Shown: positions 36,780 to 46,884, numbered from the stretch's first letter. The stretch: 64,000 bases of DNA from Citrobacter youngae ATCC 29220 (GCF_000155975.1 NZ_GG730303.1:248611-312610), one strand, 5' to 3'. Notes: generated by a model from the letters alone, not told the origin. Numbers and translations are program-made.

Positions 36780-37517
36780 ATGCTATATATTTTTCGTTTA
36801 ATCATTACTGTTATTTACTGCATTTTGGTCTGTATTTTCGGTTGTATATACTGTCTGTTCAGCCCAAGAAATCCAAAACACGTCGCAACGTTCGGTCATA
36901 TGTTTGGCCGCCTGGCTCCCCTTTATGGCCTGAAGGTCGAGTGCCGCATGCCCGCTGACGCGCAGAACTATGGTAATGCTATCTATATTTGTAACCATCA
37001 GAACAACTATGACATGGTTACCGCTTCGAATATCGTTCAACCGCCGACGGTAACGGTGGGTAAAAAAAGCCTGCTGTGGATCCCGTTCTTCGGGCAGCTG
37101 TACTGGTTAACCGGCAACCTGCTGATTGACAGAAACAACCGTGCTAAAGCGCACAGCACCATTGCAGCCGTGGTGAACCATTTCAAAAAACGTCGTATTT
37201 CTATCTGGATGTTCCCGGAAGGGACGCGCAGCCGCGGTCGCGGTCTGCTGCCGTTTAAAACCGGCGCGTTTCATGCGGCGATTGCGGCGGGCGTCCCGGT
37301 TATTCCGGTATGCGTTTCAACAACTTCAAACAAGATAAAACTCAACCGGCTCAATAACGGTTTGGCGATTGTAGAGATGTTGCCGCCGGTGGATATTAGC
37401 CATTTTGGTAAAGATCAGGTTCGTGAACTGGCAGCGCATTGCCGCACGCTGATGGAACAAAAAATCGCAGAACTCGATAAAGAAGTTGCAGAGCGGGAAG
37501 CCGCCGGTAAGGTTTAA
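36780..37517 (+). CDS. plsC: 1-acyl-sn-glycerol-3-phosphate acyltransferase PlsC
   Basis: PlsC acylates lysophosphatidic acid to phosphatidic acid at the inner membrane, the second step of phospholipid synthesis (PlsY, near the window start, does the first). The 245-residue protein has an N-terminal hydrophobic region (~4-27), the catalytic NHxxxxD motif at H73 and D78 (ICNHQNNYD), and the glycerol-phosphate-binding FPEGTR at 145-150. Length and place between parC and ftsP match E. coli. The ATG is at 36780, preceded by TTAGAGGTTGTT. Confidence 0.97.
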   Translation: MLYIFRLIITVIYCILVCIFGCIYCLFSPRNPKHVATFGHMFGRLAPLYGLKVECRMPADAQNYGNAIYICNHQNNYDMVTASNIVQPPTVTVGKKSLLWIPFFGQLYWLTGNLLIDRNNRAKAHSTIAAVVNHFKKRRISIWMFPEGTRSRGRGLLPFKTGAFHAAIAAGVPVIPVCVSTTSNKIKLNRLNNGLAIVEMLPPVDISHFGKDQVRELAAHCRTLMEQKIAELDKEVAEREAAGKV

Positions 37518-37588
37518 TCCGCGCAATTCGGGTTTTTTACAGGAAAAGATTTCCTGCGTGTTAATCGCCAGTTTTTCATGGAGTTTAT

Positions 37589-39001
37589 ATGTCATTCAGT
37601 CGGCGTCAGTTCATTCAGGCATCGGGGATCGCACTGTGTGCAGGTGCTGTTCCGCTGAAGGCTAATGCTGCCGGTCAGCAACAACCGTTACCTGTGCCTC
37701 CACTGCTGGAGTCTCGTCGGGGGCAGCCGTTATTTATGACGCTGCAACGCGCGCATTGGTCCTTTACCCAAGGCACACGCGCACCTGTCTGGGGGATTAA
37801 CGGCCGCTACCTGGGACCGACAATCCGCGTCTGGAAAGGGGATGACGTCAAGCTTATCTATAGCAACCGTCTGACAGAAAATGTCTCGATGACCGTCGCC
37901 GGATTACAGGTGCCAGGCCCGCTGATGGGTGGCCCGGCGCGCATGATGTCTCCTAACGCGGACTGGGCGCCAGTGCTGCCGATCCGCCAGAATGCCGCCA
38001 CGTTGTGGTATCACGCCAATACGCCAAATCGTACTGCCCAGCAGGTCTATAACGGTCTTGCCGGGATGTGGCTGGTTGAAGATGAGGTCAGTAAATCCCT
38101 GTCTATTCCCAACCACTACGGCGTGGATGATTTTCCGATCATTATCCAGGACAAGCGTCTGGACAACTTTGGTACGCCGGAATACAGCGAACCCGGTAGC
38201 GGCGGTTTTGTTGGGGATACGCTGCTGGTCAACGGGGCGCAAAGCCCGTATGTCGAAGTCTCCCGCGGCTGGGTACGCTTGCGCTTGCTGAACGCGTCAA
38301 ACTCGCGTCGTTACCAGCTGCAAATGAGCGATGGCCGTGCGCTGCATGTGATTTCCAGCGATCAGGGCTTTTTACCTGCGCCTGTTTCATTGAAGCAGCT
38401 GTCGCTGGCGCCAGGCGAACGTCGAGAGATCCTGGTGGATATGACTAACGGTAATGAGGTCTCTATCACCTGTGGTGAGGCGGCCAGCATTGTCGACAGG
38501 ATCCGCGGATTCTTTGAGCCTTCCAGTATTCTTATCTCCACGCTGGTGCTGACGCTGCGTCCAACCGGCCTCCTGCCGCTGGTGACTGACAGCCTGCCAA
38601 TGCGCCTGCTGCCAACGGAAATCCTCAGCGGTTCGCCGATTCGCAGCCGTGATATCAGCCTGGATGACGATCCTGGTATCAACGGTCAGCTGTGGGACGT
38701 CAACCGCATGGATATTACCGCGCAGCAGGGTACCTGGGAGCGCTGGATGGTGCGGGCGGATATGCCGCAGTCTTTCCATATTGAGGGCGTCTCGTTCCTG
38801 ATCCGCAATGTGAATGGCGCGATGCCGTTCCCGGAAGACCGTGGCTGGAAAGATACCGTCTGGGTAGATGGTCAGGTTGAGCTACTGGTGTATTACGGGC
38901 AGCCTTCCTGGGCGCATTTCCCGTTCTACTTTAACAGCCAGACGCTGGAAATGGCGGACCGTGGTTCAATCGGTCAGATATTGGTGAACCCGGCGCCGTA
39001 A
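37589..39001 (+). CDS. ftsP: Cell division protein FtsP (SufI)
   Basis: FtsP (SufI) is a periplasmic multicopper-oxidase-like protein that protects the divisome under stress; it binds no copper. The 470-residue precursor has a Tat signal (SRRQFIQ at residues 4-10, cleavage after ANA near 27) and three cupredoxin-like domains. The copper-binding histidine motifs of true oxidases are degraded: the segments aligned with them read LWYHANTPN and SWAHFPFYFN, consistent with the non-oxidase status. It follows plsC by 71 bases and is translated from the ATG at 37589 (GGAG upstream). Confidence 0.96.
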   Translation: MSFSRRQFIQASGIALCAGAVPLKANAAGQQQPLPVPPLLESRRGQPLFMTLQRAHWSFTQGTRAPVWGINGRYLGPTIRVWKGDDVKLIYSNRLTENVSMTVAGLQVPGPLMGGPARMMSPNADWAPVLPIRQNAATLWYHANTPNRTAQQVYNGLAGMWLVEDEVSKSLSIPNHYGVDDFPIIIQDKRLDNFGTPEYSEPGSGGFVGDTLLVNGAQSPYVEVSRGWVRLRLLNASNSRRYQLQMSDGRALHVISSDQGFLPAPVSLKQLSLAPGERREILVDMTNGNEVSITCGEAASIVDRIRGFFEPSSILISTLVLTLRPTGLLPLVTDSLPMRLLPTEILSGSPIRSRDISLDDDPGINGQLWDVNRMDITAQQGTWERWMVRADMPQSFHIEGVSFLIRNVNGAMPFPEDRGWKDTVWVDGQVELLVYYGQPSWAHFPFYFNSQTLEMADRGSIGQILVNPAP

Positions 39002-39010
39002 CGCGTATTC

Positions 39011-39046
39011 CCGTGCCGGATGACGGTTGCGTCCGATCCGGCACGG
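39011..39046 (+). terminator. Inverted repeat after ftsP
   Basis: CCGTGCCGGA and TCCGGCACGG form a perfect 10-base stem around a 16-base loop, 10 bases after the ftsP stop. It is REP-like in sequence and no T-run follows, so it may be a transcript-end stabiliser. Confidence 0.55.
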
Positions 39047-39189
39047 ACAAGGTGAGAGCAGCAGCGCTGGCCAGCGCAGCGCCTTTAGAGATGAAATTTA
39101 ACATCTTCACAATACTCCTTCATTTCCCCCGTTGATCCAGCGTATAATCCCCGGCCTTTGATTATTTTTTTACCATTTTTGGAAGCACT

Positions 39190-41361
39190 ATGAGCGCAAT
39201 ATCCCTGATCCAACCGGACAGAGACCTTTTCTCCTGGCCGCAGTACTGGGCCGCCTGTTTTGGCCCGGCGCCGTTTTTGCCGATGTCACGCGACGAAATG
39301 GACCAACTTGGCTGGGATAGCTGCGACATCATTCTGGTTACCGGCGATGCCTATGTCGATCATCCCAGCTTTGGTATGGCGATCTGCGGCCGTATGCTGG
39401 AAGCGCAGGGGTTCCGCGTGGGGATCATCGCCCAACCGGACTGGAACAGCAAAGACGACTTTATGCGTCTGGGCAAACCGAATCTGTTCTTCGGCGTCAC
39501 CGCAGGCAACATGGACTCGATGATCAACCGTTATACCGCCGATCGCCGACTGCGCCATGACGACGCCTACACGCCGGACAACGTGGCGGGCAAACGTCCG
39601 GACCGCGCCACGCTGGTCTATACCCAGCGCTGTAAAGAAGCATGGAAAGATGTGCCGGTGATTCTCGGCGGCATTGAGGCCAGCCTGCGCCGCACCGCGC
39701 ATTACGACTACTGGTCTGATACCGTTCGCCGTTCAGTGCTGGTGGATGCAAAAGCCGATATGCTGATGTTCGGCAACGGCGAACGTCCGCTGGTGGAAGT
39801 GGCGCACCGTCTGGCGATGGGGGAGACTATCGATCAGATCCGCGACGTGCGTAATACCGCGATTATGGTTAAAGAAGCGCTGCCGGGCTGGAGCGGGGTA
39901 GATTCCACGCGTCTTGACACGCCGGGCAAAATTGATCCGATCCCGCATCCGTATGGTGAAGATCTGCCGTGTGCCGACAACAAACCGGTCGCCCCGAAAA
40001 AGCAGGAAGCAAAAGCGGTAACCGTACAGCCGCCGCGCCCGAAACCGTGGGAAAAAACCTACGTGCTGCTGCCGTCCTTCGAAAAAGTGAAGGGTGATAA
40101 AGTGCTGTATGCACATGCGTCGCGCATCCTGCACCATGAAACTAACCCAGGCTGCGCGCGTGCGCTGATGCAAAAACATGGCGATCGCTACATCTGGATC
40201 AACCCGCCAGCCATTCCGCTCTCTACCGAAGAGATGGACAGCGTTTTTGCGCTGCCGTATAAGCGCGTGCCGCACCCGGCGTATGGCAACAGCCGCATTC
40301 CGGCCTATGAGATGATCCGTTTCTCGATCAACATCATGCGCGGCTGCTTTGGCGGCTGCTCGTTCTGTTCGATAACAGAGCACGAAGGCCGCATCATCCA
40401 GAGCCGCTCGGAAGATTCGATCATCAATGAAATCGAAGCCATTCGCGACACCGTTCCGGGCTTTACCGGCGTGATTTCCGATCTCGGCGGCCCAACGGCG
40501 AACATGTATATGCTGCGCTGTAAGTCACCGCGCGCGGAGCAGACCTGCCGTCGTCTGTCCTGCGTTTACCCGGATATCTGTCCGCATATGGATACCAACC
40601 ACGAACCGACGATCAACCTTTATCGCCGCGCGCGTGATTTGAAAGGCATTAAAAAGATCCTCATCGCTTCGGGCGTGCGCTATGACATCGCGGTGGAAGA
40701 TCCGCGCTACATCAAAGAGCTGGCGACCCACCACGTGGGCGGCTATCTGAAGATTGCGCCTGAGCATACCGAAGAAGGCCCGCTGTCGAAGATGATGAAG
40801 CCGGGGATGGGCAGCTACGATCGCTTCAAGGAACTGTTCGATACCTACTCTAAACAGGCCGGTAAAGAGCAGTACCTGATCCCGTATTTTATCTCCGCGC
40901 ACCCGGGTACGCGTGATGAGGATATGGTGAATCTGGCGCTGTGGCTGAAGCAACGTCGTTTCCGTCTGGATCAGGTGCAGAACTTCTATCCATCGCCGCT
41001 GGCGAACTCCACAACCATGTATTACACCGGGAAAAACCCGTTGGGTAAAATTGGTTATAAGAGTGAAGATGTGGTGGTGCCGAAAGGTGATAAGCAGCGT
41101 CGTTTGCATAAGGCCCTGCTGCGTTACCACGATCCCGCCAACTGGCCGTTAATCCGCCAGGCGCTGGAAGAGATGGGTAAAAAACATCTGATCGGCGGTC
41201 GTCGCGAATGTCTGGTTCCGGCGCCAACGCTGGAAGAGATGCGCGAAGCGCGTCGTCAGAACCGTCATACTCGTCCGGCGCTGACCAAACACACGCCGGT
41301 GGCGCACCAGCGCCAGACGCCTGCCGCCAATAAAAAGCGTGGGAAAGCGGCGGGGCGCTAA
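39190..41361 (+). CDS. ygiQ: Radical SAM protein YgiQ
   Basis: YgiQ is a conserved radical-SAM protein of unknown reaction (UPF0313). The 723 residues comprise an N-terminal domain (~1-340, with a cobalamin-binding-like layout), the radical SAM core with the CX3CX2C cluster motif at C386, C390 and C393 (GCFGGCSFC), a cysteine-bearing segment ([15 protein letters not shown], ~452-466) suggesting an auxiliary metal or cluster, and a basic C-terminal tail (~690-723) rich in Arg, Lys and His. The start at 39190 ([14 protein letters not shown]) matches E. coli. It is followed by a REP pair, then accessory genes not found at this place in E. coli. Confidence 0.94.
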   Translation: MSAISLIQPDRDLFSWPQYWAACFGPAPFLPMSRDEMDQLGWDSCDIILVTGDAYVDHPSFGMAICGRMLEAQGFRVGIIAQPDWNSKDDFMRLGKPNLFFGVTAGNMDSMINRYTADRRLRHDDAYTPDNVAGKRPDRATLVYTQRCKEAWKDVPVILGGIEASLRRTAHYDYWSDTVRRSVLVDAKADMLMFGNGERPLVEVAHRLAMGETIDQIRDVRNTAIMVKEALPGWSGVDSTRLDTPGKIDPIPHPYGEDLPCADNKPVAPKKQEAKAVTVQPPRPKPWEKTYVLLPSFEKVKGDKVLYAHASRILHHETNPGCARALMQKHGDRYIWINPPAIPLSTEEMDSVFALPYKRVPHPAYGNSRIPAYEMIRFSINIMRGCFGGCSFCSITEHEGRIIQSRSEDSIINEIEAIRDTVPGFTGVISDLGGPTANMYMLRCKSPRAEQTCRRLSCVYPDICPHMDTNHEPTINLYRRARDLKGIKKILIASGVRYDIAVEDPRYIKELATHHVGGYLKIAPEHTEEGPLSKMMKPGMGSYDRFKELFDTYSKQAGKEQYLIPYFISAHPGTRDEDMVNLALWLKQRRFRLDQVQNFYPSPLANSTTMYYTGKNPLGKIGYKSEDVVVPKGDKQRRLHKALLRYHDPANWPLIRQALEEMGKKHLIGGRRECLVPAPTLEEMREARRQNRHTRPALTKHTPVAHQRQTPAANKKRGKAAGR

Positions 41362-41368
41362 TCTGTTT

Positions 41369-41449
41369 TGCCGGTAGTGAAATACTTATCAGGCCTACGA
41401 ATCGCACAGTTTTGTAGGCCGGATAAGGTGCTTGCACCGCCATCCGGCA
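41369..41449. repeat. REP pair between ygiQ and the HIT gene
   Basis: A degenerate left unit (TTGCCGGTAGTGAAATACTT, then ATCAGGCCTAC) and an intact right unit (GTAGGCCGGATAAGGTG to GCCATCCGGCA). It separates convergent genes. Confidence 0.82.
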
Positions 41450-41463
41450 GAAGTGCTCAGTAT

Positions 41464-41919
41464 TTATGCCTCGCGAATTCTGGCCGCTAATGCGGCCAGT
41501 TTTTCGTCATCAGCCCGTTCGTGGTCATGCGACGACAAATACCCTTCATACTGTTCGAAAAATTTATTCTGCCGTGATTCAATCGGTTTCCAGTGTGTCA
41601 GATCGCCAGTACCGTGCATGGGGCTGAGTTTACTGTGCACATGATCCACGCCAAAACCTTCAAAAAACATCCCCGTACGGCTGACGTCCGGAAACGCATT
41701 ATCCAGCTTTTTCGCCACCTTTTGGGTCGCCAGCATCAGATCTGCCAGCGCCTGCGGCGGCAGATCGAACGCATAGCTGGGGTAGTGTTTTTTCGGGATC
41801 ACTACGGTAAAACCATCGGTGTTCGGGAAAATCGACAGAAAAGCCAGATGATGCTCGTCTTCCCATACCTTATGGCAGGGCGCTTTGCCTTCAACAATTT
41901 GACAGAAAATACAGGTCAT
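41464..41919 (-). CDS. HIT-family nucleotide hydrolase/transferase-like protein
   Basis: A 151-residue HIT (histidine triad) protein. It starts MTCIFCQIVEGKAP, typical of prokaryotic HIT proteins, with a CxxC at C3/C6. The triad is altered: H93-V-H95-S-K97-L, where the third histidine of HxHxHxx is lysine. H95, the nucleophile position, is kept, so AMP-transfer chemistry could still work. The C-terminus is long and charged. The substrate is unknown. It lies 43 bases downstream of a dicarboxylate transporter on the same strand and may be co-transcribed with it. I know no counterpart at this place in E. coli. Confidence 0.85.
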   Translation of the reverse strand: MTCIFCQIVEGKAPCHKVWEDEHHLAFLSIFPNTDGFTVVIPKKHYPSYAFDLPPQALADLMLATQKVAKKLDNAFPDVSRTGMFFEGFGVDHVHSKLSPMHGTGDLTHWKPIESRQNKFFEQYEGYLSSHDHERADDEKLAALAARIREA

Positions 41920-41962
41920 TCCTTTTCTCCGTAGTAAGGTATTTCGTCAGGACGCAGTCAGT

Positions 41963-43417
41963 TTAGTACAGACCCAACACCTTCCACCACAGCAGACCTA
42001 CGGTGATAAATACCGCCTGGTTGAACAGGCTGATGATAAATCCTGTTCGCCACCAGACCCCTGTCGGCACATACCCGGCGCCAAACAGAATTGGACCGCG
42101 AGCGTGAGTGTACTGCGTGAGGGAGCAGTACAAACTGCTGGTGAAGGCCAGCATCAACGCCGTAGGCGCAGCCGGAATATTCAGATGCAGCCCAACGCCA
42201 AGGAAAACGGCATACAGCGCCGCAATCTGCGCATTTCCGCTGGCAAAAAAGTAGTGGGTATAGAAATAGGCGGCGTTCAGCAGCAGCAGGACGATCACCC
42301 AGCTTGTTCCGTGCATGGTGCAGCTCAGGCTGTCGCCGATCAGATTGCCAAACCAGGTGGTGAAACCCAGTTTTTTCAACTGGTTCGCCATCATCAGCAG
42401 CGCGGCAAACCAAATCAGCGTATCCCATGCCCCTTTCTCACTTTTGACGTCTTCCCAGCTCAGCACGCCGCTCAGCAATAAAATCGACAGCCCAACAAAC
42501 GAGGCGGTGGTCGCGTCGACGCCCAGCGTATCGCCAAAAATCCACAGCACCAGCAGAACGCCGACGGTGGCCAGCATCAGCCATTCACCGCGTGACATGC
42601 GGCCCATTTCCGCCAGCTCTTTGCGGGCCAGGTTAGGGGCATCCGGCGTGTGTTTGATCTCCGGACGCACCAGCCAATAAACCAGTAGCGGAACGAGCAG
42701 CAAAGAGACCAGACAAGGTAGCAGCGCCGCCATAAACCAGCCGCCCCAGGTCAGCGTAACCCCGGCATTGGCCGCCAGTTTTACCGCCAGCAGGTTGCCG
42801 GTATAGCCGGTCATAAACAGTGCGGCGGTAACATCGTTAACGTTACCAATACAGGTGATAAGAAAGGTGCCGATTTTACTGCGGGACTCATCTTCCGGGT
42901 TTGAATGAAAACTGCGCGCCAGAGAGTCGGCAATGGGGTAGATGACGCCGCCGCAGCGTGCTGTATTACTCGGCATTGCGGGGGAGAGGATCAGATCGGC
43001 AAAAGCCAGTCCGTAGGCGAGTCCCAGCGTGCGCTTGCCGAGCAGACGGATCATCTGTAGCGCAATGCGTCGTCCCAGACCGGTTTTGATAAACCCGCGG
43101 GCAATCATAAAGGCCACGACGATAAGCCAGATCAGCGAGCTGTTTAGTTCACTCAGGGCCGTAGTGATAGCGCCGCTGGCGGTTTTATCCCCGGCAGCAT
43201 AGGCGAGCGCAAACACCGTAATACCAATAATGCCGACCGCGCCGATGGGCAATACTTTTGCCACAATAGAGGCAATGGTGGCGACGAAGATAATGGCTGA
43301 ATGCCAGGCTGGCACGCTTAACCCGGTGGGCGGGGTTAATTGCCAAAGTCCGGCGGAAATAAATAATATAAGAATTAATGGGAACCATTTAACGCCCTGC
43401 TGTTTTTTCTCAGCCAT
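41963..43417 (-). CDS. DASS-family dicarboxylate/tricarboxylate transporter
   Basis: A 484-residue membrane protein of the divalent anion:Na+ symporter (DASS) family, CitT/TtdT type, usually exchanging or importing C4-dicarboxylates, citrate or tartrate. About twelve hydrophobic segments are visible. The two signature SNT-like substrate loops are at SPAMPSNTARCGG (~145-157) and TQYTHARGPILFGAGYVP (~435-452). The substrate cannot be read from sequence; the missing TtdT-type neighbours argue against tartrate. The likely promoter region contains a direct repeat (43455-43476). It precedes the HIT gene on the same strand. Confidence 0.87.
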   Translation of the reverse strand: MAEKKQQGVKWFPLILILFISAGLWQLTPPTGLSVPAWHSAIIFVATIASIVAKVLPIGAVGIIGITVFALAYAAGDKTASGAITTALSELNSSLIWLIVVAFMIARGFIKTGLGRRIALQMIRLLGKRTLGLAYGLAFADLILSPAMPSNTARCGGVIYPIADSLARSFHSNPEDESRSKIGTFLITCIGNVNDVTAALFMTGYTGNLLAVKLAANAGVTLTWGGWFMAALLPCLVSLLLVPLLVYWLVRPEIKHTPDAPNLARKELAEMGRMSRGEWLMLATVGVLLVLWIFGDTLGVDATTASFVGLSILLLSGVLSWEDVKSEKGAWDTLIWFAALLMMANQLKKLGFTTWFGNLIGDSLSCTMHGTSWVIVLLLLNAAYFYTHYFFASGNAQIAALYAVFLGVGLHLNIPAAPTALMLAFTSSLYCSLTQYTHARGPILFGAGYVPTGVWWRTGFIISLFNQAVFITVGLLWWKVLGLY

Positions 43418-43454
43418 GGTTACGCACCTATAGATGTTGTGAATATATCCGCTT

Positions 43455-43476
43455 AATTGATAAATTAAATTGATAA
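43455..43476 (-). promoter_or_regulatory. Direct repeat upstream of the DASS gene
   Basis: AATTGATAA occurs twice with a 13-base period (43455-43463 and 43468-43476), 38-59 bases upstream of the transporter start. Spaced repeats of this kind can be operator half-sites, but the region is AT-rich and chance cannot be excluded. Confidence 0.3.
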
Positions 43477-43571
43477 TTAATGAGTTACGATGCGCTATGC
43501 TGCGCGCGGGCGTGCAATAAATACATCTATATGTGTACGTTTATTGTTTCTTAATATTTCAATATTAGAAA

Positions 43572-43593
43572 AGCCCGGCAGGGAGGCCGGGCT
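43572..43593 (-). terminator. Rho-independent terminator of dkgA
   Basis: On the minus strand AGCCCGGC-CTCCCT-GCCGGGCT is followed by TTTCTAATATT (the stem's last T makes a run of four), 12 bases after the dkgA stop. Confidence 0.85.
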
Positions 43594-43605
43594 GGAATGC
43601 AGAGA

Positions 43606-44433
43606 TTAACCGCCGAACTGGTCCGGGTCTGGTCCCAGACGCTTGCCCTGATCGAGTTTTGCGATTTCGCCTAACTCTTCTTTATCCAGGCGGAAGTCCC
43701 AGACGTTAAAGTTTTCCGCGATACGGGCAGGCGTCACCGATTTCGGGATTACCACCAGGCCGTTATCCAGATGCCAGCGGATGACAATCTGCGCCGGTGA
43801 CTTACCATATTTCTCTGCGAGATCACGGATGATCTTTTGATCGAAGACGTCTTTGCCGCCCTGCGCCAGCGGGCTCCAGGATTCGGTCTGGATTTTATGC
43901 GTTGCGTTCCAGGCGTGCAGTTGGCGCTGCTGCATCAGCGGGTGAAGTTCTATTTGGTTAATCACCGGAGGTACGCCGGTTTCATCCATCAGGCGCTGGA
44001 GATGATTGATCTGAAAGTTGCACACGCCAATGCTTTTGATCAGCCCTTCTTTATGCAGGTCGATCATGTTTTCCCACGCTTCAACGTAGTGATCGATCGC
44101 CGGAACTGGCCAGTGCATCAGGTACAGATCGAGGTAATCGAGCTGGAGTTTCTCCATGCTTTCGAGCAAGGCTTCCCGGGGGCGTTTCTGATCATCATTC
44201 CACAGCTTGGTGGTGATGAATAACTCTTCCCGCGGCACGTCCGCATCACGTATCGCTTTGCCGACGCCTTCTTCGTTTTTGTACGCGGCAGCGGTATCAA
44301 TCGAGCGATACCCCACTTCCAGCGCTTTATGAATGGCGGTGATGACTTCTTCGTTGCTTGCCTTCCAGACCCCCAGGCCCAGTTGCGGCATGACGTTACC
44401 ATCCTGTAGTTTGATAATGGTTGGACCGGTCAT
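43606..44433 (-). CDS. dkgA: 2,5-diketo-D-gluconate reductase A / aldehyde reductase DkgA
   Basis: DkgA (YqhE) is an NADPH-dependent aldo-keto reductase acting on 2,5-diketo-D-gluconate, methylglyoxal and beta-keto esters. The 275-residue TIM-barrel shows the catalytic tetrad D46, Y51, K76 and H107 and the NADPH-binding IPKSVTPARIAEN segment near residue 230. The ATG at 44431-44433 (MTGPTIIKL) is preceded by a strong GGGGGG-type ribosome site; a frame to 44457 adds eight residues. It is 103 bases downstream of yqhD on the same strand, and both are known YqhC targets in E. coli. Confidence 0.96.
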   Translation of the reverse strand: MTGPTIIKLQDGNVMPQLGLGVWKASNEEVITAIHKALEVGYRSIDTAAAYKNEEGVGKAIRDADVPREELFITTKLWNDDQKRPREALLESMEKLQLDYLDLYLMHWPVPAIDHYVEAWENMIDLHKEGLIKSIGVCNFQINHLQRLMDETGVPPVINQIELHPLMQQRQLHAWNATHKIQTESWSPLAQGGKDVFDQKIIRDLAEKYGKSPAQIVIRWHLDNGLVVIPKSVTPARIAENFNVWDFRLDKEELGEIAKLDQGKRLGPDPDQFGG

Positions 44434-44536
44434 AATTCCCCCCTGGATTACAGTCACCGGAGCAAGCCCCGGTGAGTTAGGTGTGACTTAAGTCTGGTAT
44501 AAATACCCAAAAACGAAAGGCGGAGGTTAAAAAACC

Positions 44537-45700
44537 TTAGCGGGCAGCTTCGTAAATCCGACGGCTGACGTCGAGCGTAATGTCCTGATGTTCACCCAGT
44601 TTTGTACCGCCGTGCGCTTGCAGTTTTTCCAGCAGCGCCGGGATGGAGCTACCGTCCAGGCCGTAGTCAGACAGGCGAGTCGGGACACCCATTTGCTCGA
44701 AGAACTGACGGGTGGCGGCAATGGCGGCGTCGATACGCTGATCGTCGGAACCTTCGGTGATATTCCAGATGCGCTCTGCGTATTGCAGCAGTTTGGCGCG
44801 CTTGGTATCGCGTTTTTCATTCCACAGCGCAGGCAGGACGATGGCCAGCGTTTGAGCGTGGTCAAGGCCGTGCATCGCGGTCAGTTCGTGGCCCAGCATA
44901 TGGGTTGCCCAGTCCTGCGGTACGCCTGCGCCAATCAGGCCGTTCAGCGCCTGGGTTGCCGCCCACATGACGTTCGCACGCACGTTGTAGTTTTCCGGCT
45001 CCTGCAAGGCTTTCGGGCCTTCTTCTATCAGCGTAAGCAGAATGCCTTCGGCAAAGCGATCCTGAATTTTCCCGTCAACCGGATAAGTCACATACTGCTC
45101 AACGGTATGCACAAAGGCATCCACGACGCCGTTGGCAACCTGACGCGGCGGCAGAGTATAGGTGTAAACCGGATCCAGCACGGCAAATACCGGCTGCACA
45201 AACGGGGTCATAAAGGCCAGCTTATCGCCGGTGGTTTTACGCGAAATTACCGCGCCGGAGTTAGATTCTGAGCCGGTTGCAGGCAGGGTTAATACGGAGC
45301 CCATCGGGATAGCGCTGGTGACGTCGTTGCCGTGGGTTTCCAGAATGCGCCATGGATCGATGCCGTCAGCGTACTGCGCCGCCGCTGCGATGAATTTGGT
45401 GCCATCCAGTACTGAACCGCCGCCTACTGCCAGCAGGAACGTCACGTTCTCATCGCGTACGATTTTTACCGCGTTCATCAGCGTTTCATAAGACGGATTC
45501 GGTTCAATACCGCCAAACTCCAGCACGTCCAGGCCTTTCAGCGCATCCTGAACCTGTGCCAGAACGCCGGTTTTTTTCACGCTGCCGCCGCCGTAGGTAA
45601 CCAGTACGCGAGCATCCTGAGGGATTTGATCGCGCAGTTTAGCAATAGCGCCTTTACCGAACAGAATACGGGTTGGGGTATGGAGATTAAAATTGTTCAT
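44537..45700 (-). CDS. yqhD: NADPH-dependent aldehyde reductase YqhD
   Basis: YqhD is an iron/zinc-containing class III alcohol dehydrogenase that detoxifies short aldehydes such as glyoxal, acrolein and butyraldehyde with NADPH. The 387 residues show the GGGS motif (VTYGGGSVKK and AVGGGSVLDGTK) and the metal-binding aspartate and histidines in NGVVDAFVHTVEQY (~D194, H198) and GHELTAMHGLDHAQ (~H267, H281). The start is the ATG at 45698-45700 (MNNFNLHTPT); a longer frame to 45856 runs across the promoter. It is divergent from its activator yqhC. Confidence 0.97.
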   Translation of the reverse strand: MNNFNLHTPTRILFGKGAIAKLRDQIPQDARVLVTYGGGSVKKTGVLAQVQDALKGLDVLEFGGIEPNPSYETLMNAVKIVRDENVTFLLAVGGGSVLDGTKFIAAAAQYADGIDPWRILETHGNDVTSAIPMGSVLTLPATGSESNSGAVISRKTTGDKLAFMTPFVQPVFAVLDPVYTYTLPPRQVANGVVDAFVHTVEQYVTYPVDGKIQDRFAEGILLTLIEEGPKALQEPENYNVRANVMWAATQALNGLIGAGVPQDWATHMLGHELTAMHGLDHAQTLAIVLPALWNEKRDTKRAKLLQYAERIWNITEGSDDQRIDAAIAATRQFFEQMGVPTRLSDYGLDGSSIPALLEKLQAHGGTKLGEHQDITLDVSRRIYEAAR

Positions 45701-45876
45701 TGCTCGTTCCCTTATGTGGGTAAAAAAAGAGGGCAGGCGGGTGTCTGCCTGATGGTCAACATTGTGGTCGTCCGCCGCGCTGCTCTCAATGCTCATTTCT
45801 GCCGATGTCTTGCCCATTTCTACAGACTGCTGGAGAAAACGGATAAATCTGCGCATTATGTCAGGGTCGAAAACCG

Positions 45877-46794
45877 ATGATGAAATGGTGCGCTATGAAC
45901 CGTGAAGAGATCTGCCTTCTGCTGACGAATAAAATTAAGCAACTGAAAAATAATGAGAATAAACTCAGCGAACTGCTGCCAGATGTCCGCCTGCTGCACG
46001 GTACGGTGCCGGCTGCGCGTACACCGGTCATGTACCAGCCAGGCATCATATTCCTCTTTTCGGGACATAAAATTGGTTATATCAATGAACGTGTCTTTCG
46101 TTATGACGCCAATGAATACTTGCTGCTAACCGTACCTTTACCCTTCGAATGTGAAACGTATGCAACCCCAGAGATACCGCTGGCCGGGATCTACCTGAAT
46201 GTCGATATGCTGCAATTGCAGGAGCTGTTGATGGATATCGGGGAAGATGAGTTATTCCAGCCCGTTATGGCCGCCAGTGGAATCAATTCCGCAACGCTTT
46301 CAGACGAAATTCTCTGCGCCGCCGAGCGTCTGTTGGATGTGATGGAGCGACCGCTGGATGCGCGTATCCTGGGGAAACAGATTATTCGCGAGATCCTCTA
46401 CCATGTGCTGACCGGGCCGCGTGGCGGCGCGTTACTCTCGCTTGTCAGCCGCCAGACGCATTTCAGCTTGATCAGCCGTGTATTGAAACGGATTGAAACT
46501 AAATACACCGAAAACCTCAATGTCGAACAGCTGGCTGCTGAAGCGAATATGAGCGTGTCGGCGTTTCATCATAATTTTAAAGCCGTGACCAGCACATCGC
46601 CGTTGCAATATCTGAAGAGCTATCGTCTGCATAAAGCACGGATGATGATGATTCATGACGGGATGAAGGCCAGTGCGGCAGCCATGCGCGTCGGCTATGA
46701 GAGCGCATCGCAGTTCAGTCGGGAGTTCAAGCGTTTCTTTGGCGTGACGCCAGGGGAAGATGCGGCCAGGATTCGGATGATACAGGGAAGTTGA
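45877..46794 (+). CDS. yqhC: AraC-family activator YqhC
   Basis: YqhC senses reactive aldehydes (glyoxal, methylglyoxal) and activates yqhD and dkgA. The 305-residue protein has the AraC_N sensor domain (~20-190; [44 protein letters not shown], with C93-type cysteine) and the paired helix-turn-helix (~205-300; [22 protein letters not shown] and [30 protein letters not shown]). The start is uncertain: the ATG at 45877 is used, but the in-frame ATG at 45895 ([10 protein letters not shown]) begins the conserved part. It faces yqhD across 176 bases. Confidence 0.93.
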   Translation: MMKWCAMNREEICLLLTNKIKQLKNNENKLSELLPDVRLLHGTVPAARTPVMYQPGIIFLFSGHKIGYINERVFRYDANEYLLLTVPLPFECETYATPEIPLAGIYLNVDMLQLQELLMDIGEDELFQPVMAASGINSATLSDEILCAAERLLDVMERPLDARILGKQIIREILYHVLTGPRGGALLSLVSRQTHFSLISRVLKRIETKYTENLNVEQLAAEANMSVSAFHHNFKAVTSTSPLQYLKSYRLHKARMMMIHDGMKASAAAMRVGYESASQFSREFKRFFGVTPGEDAARIRMIQGS

Positions 46795-46800
46795 TTTCTT

Positions 46801-46880
46801 GCAGGCCGGACAGGTATACCGCAGGTCTTAACGCTGCGCGCCATCAGGCAAAATGCCGGGGATTACCCGGCCTACGGATG
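46801..46880. repeat. Degenerate REP-like region between yqhC and yghB
   Basis: Fragments of REP units are visible (GCAGGCCGGACAGG, GCGCCATCAGGCAAAATGCCGGGG, ACCCGGCCTACGG). The arms are imperfect, so this is a decayed BIME between convergent genes. Confidence 0.55.
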
Positions 46881-46884
46881 CGGT

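Noticed and set aside
45701-45856. N-terminal extension of yqhD
   Set aside because: It covers the yqhD-yqhC control region; YqhD proteins start at MNNFNLHTPT, which has the right length.
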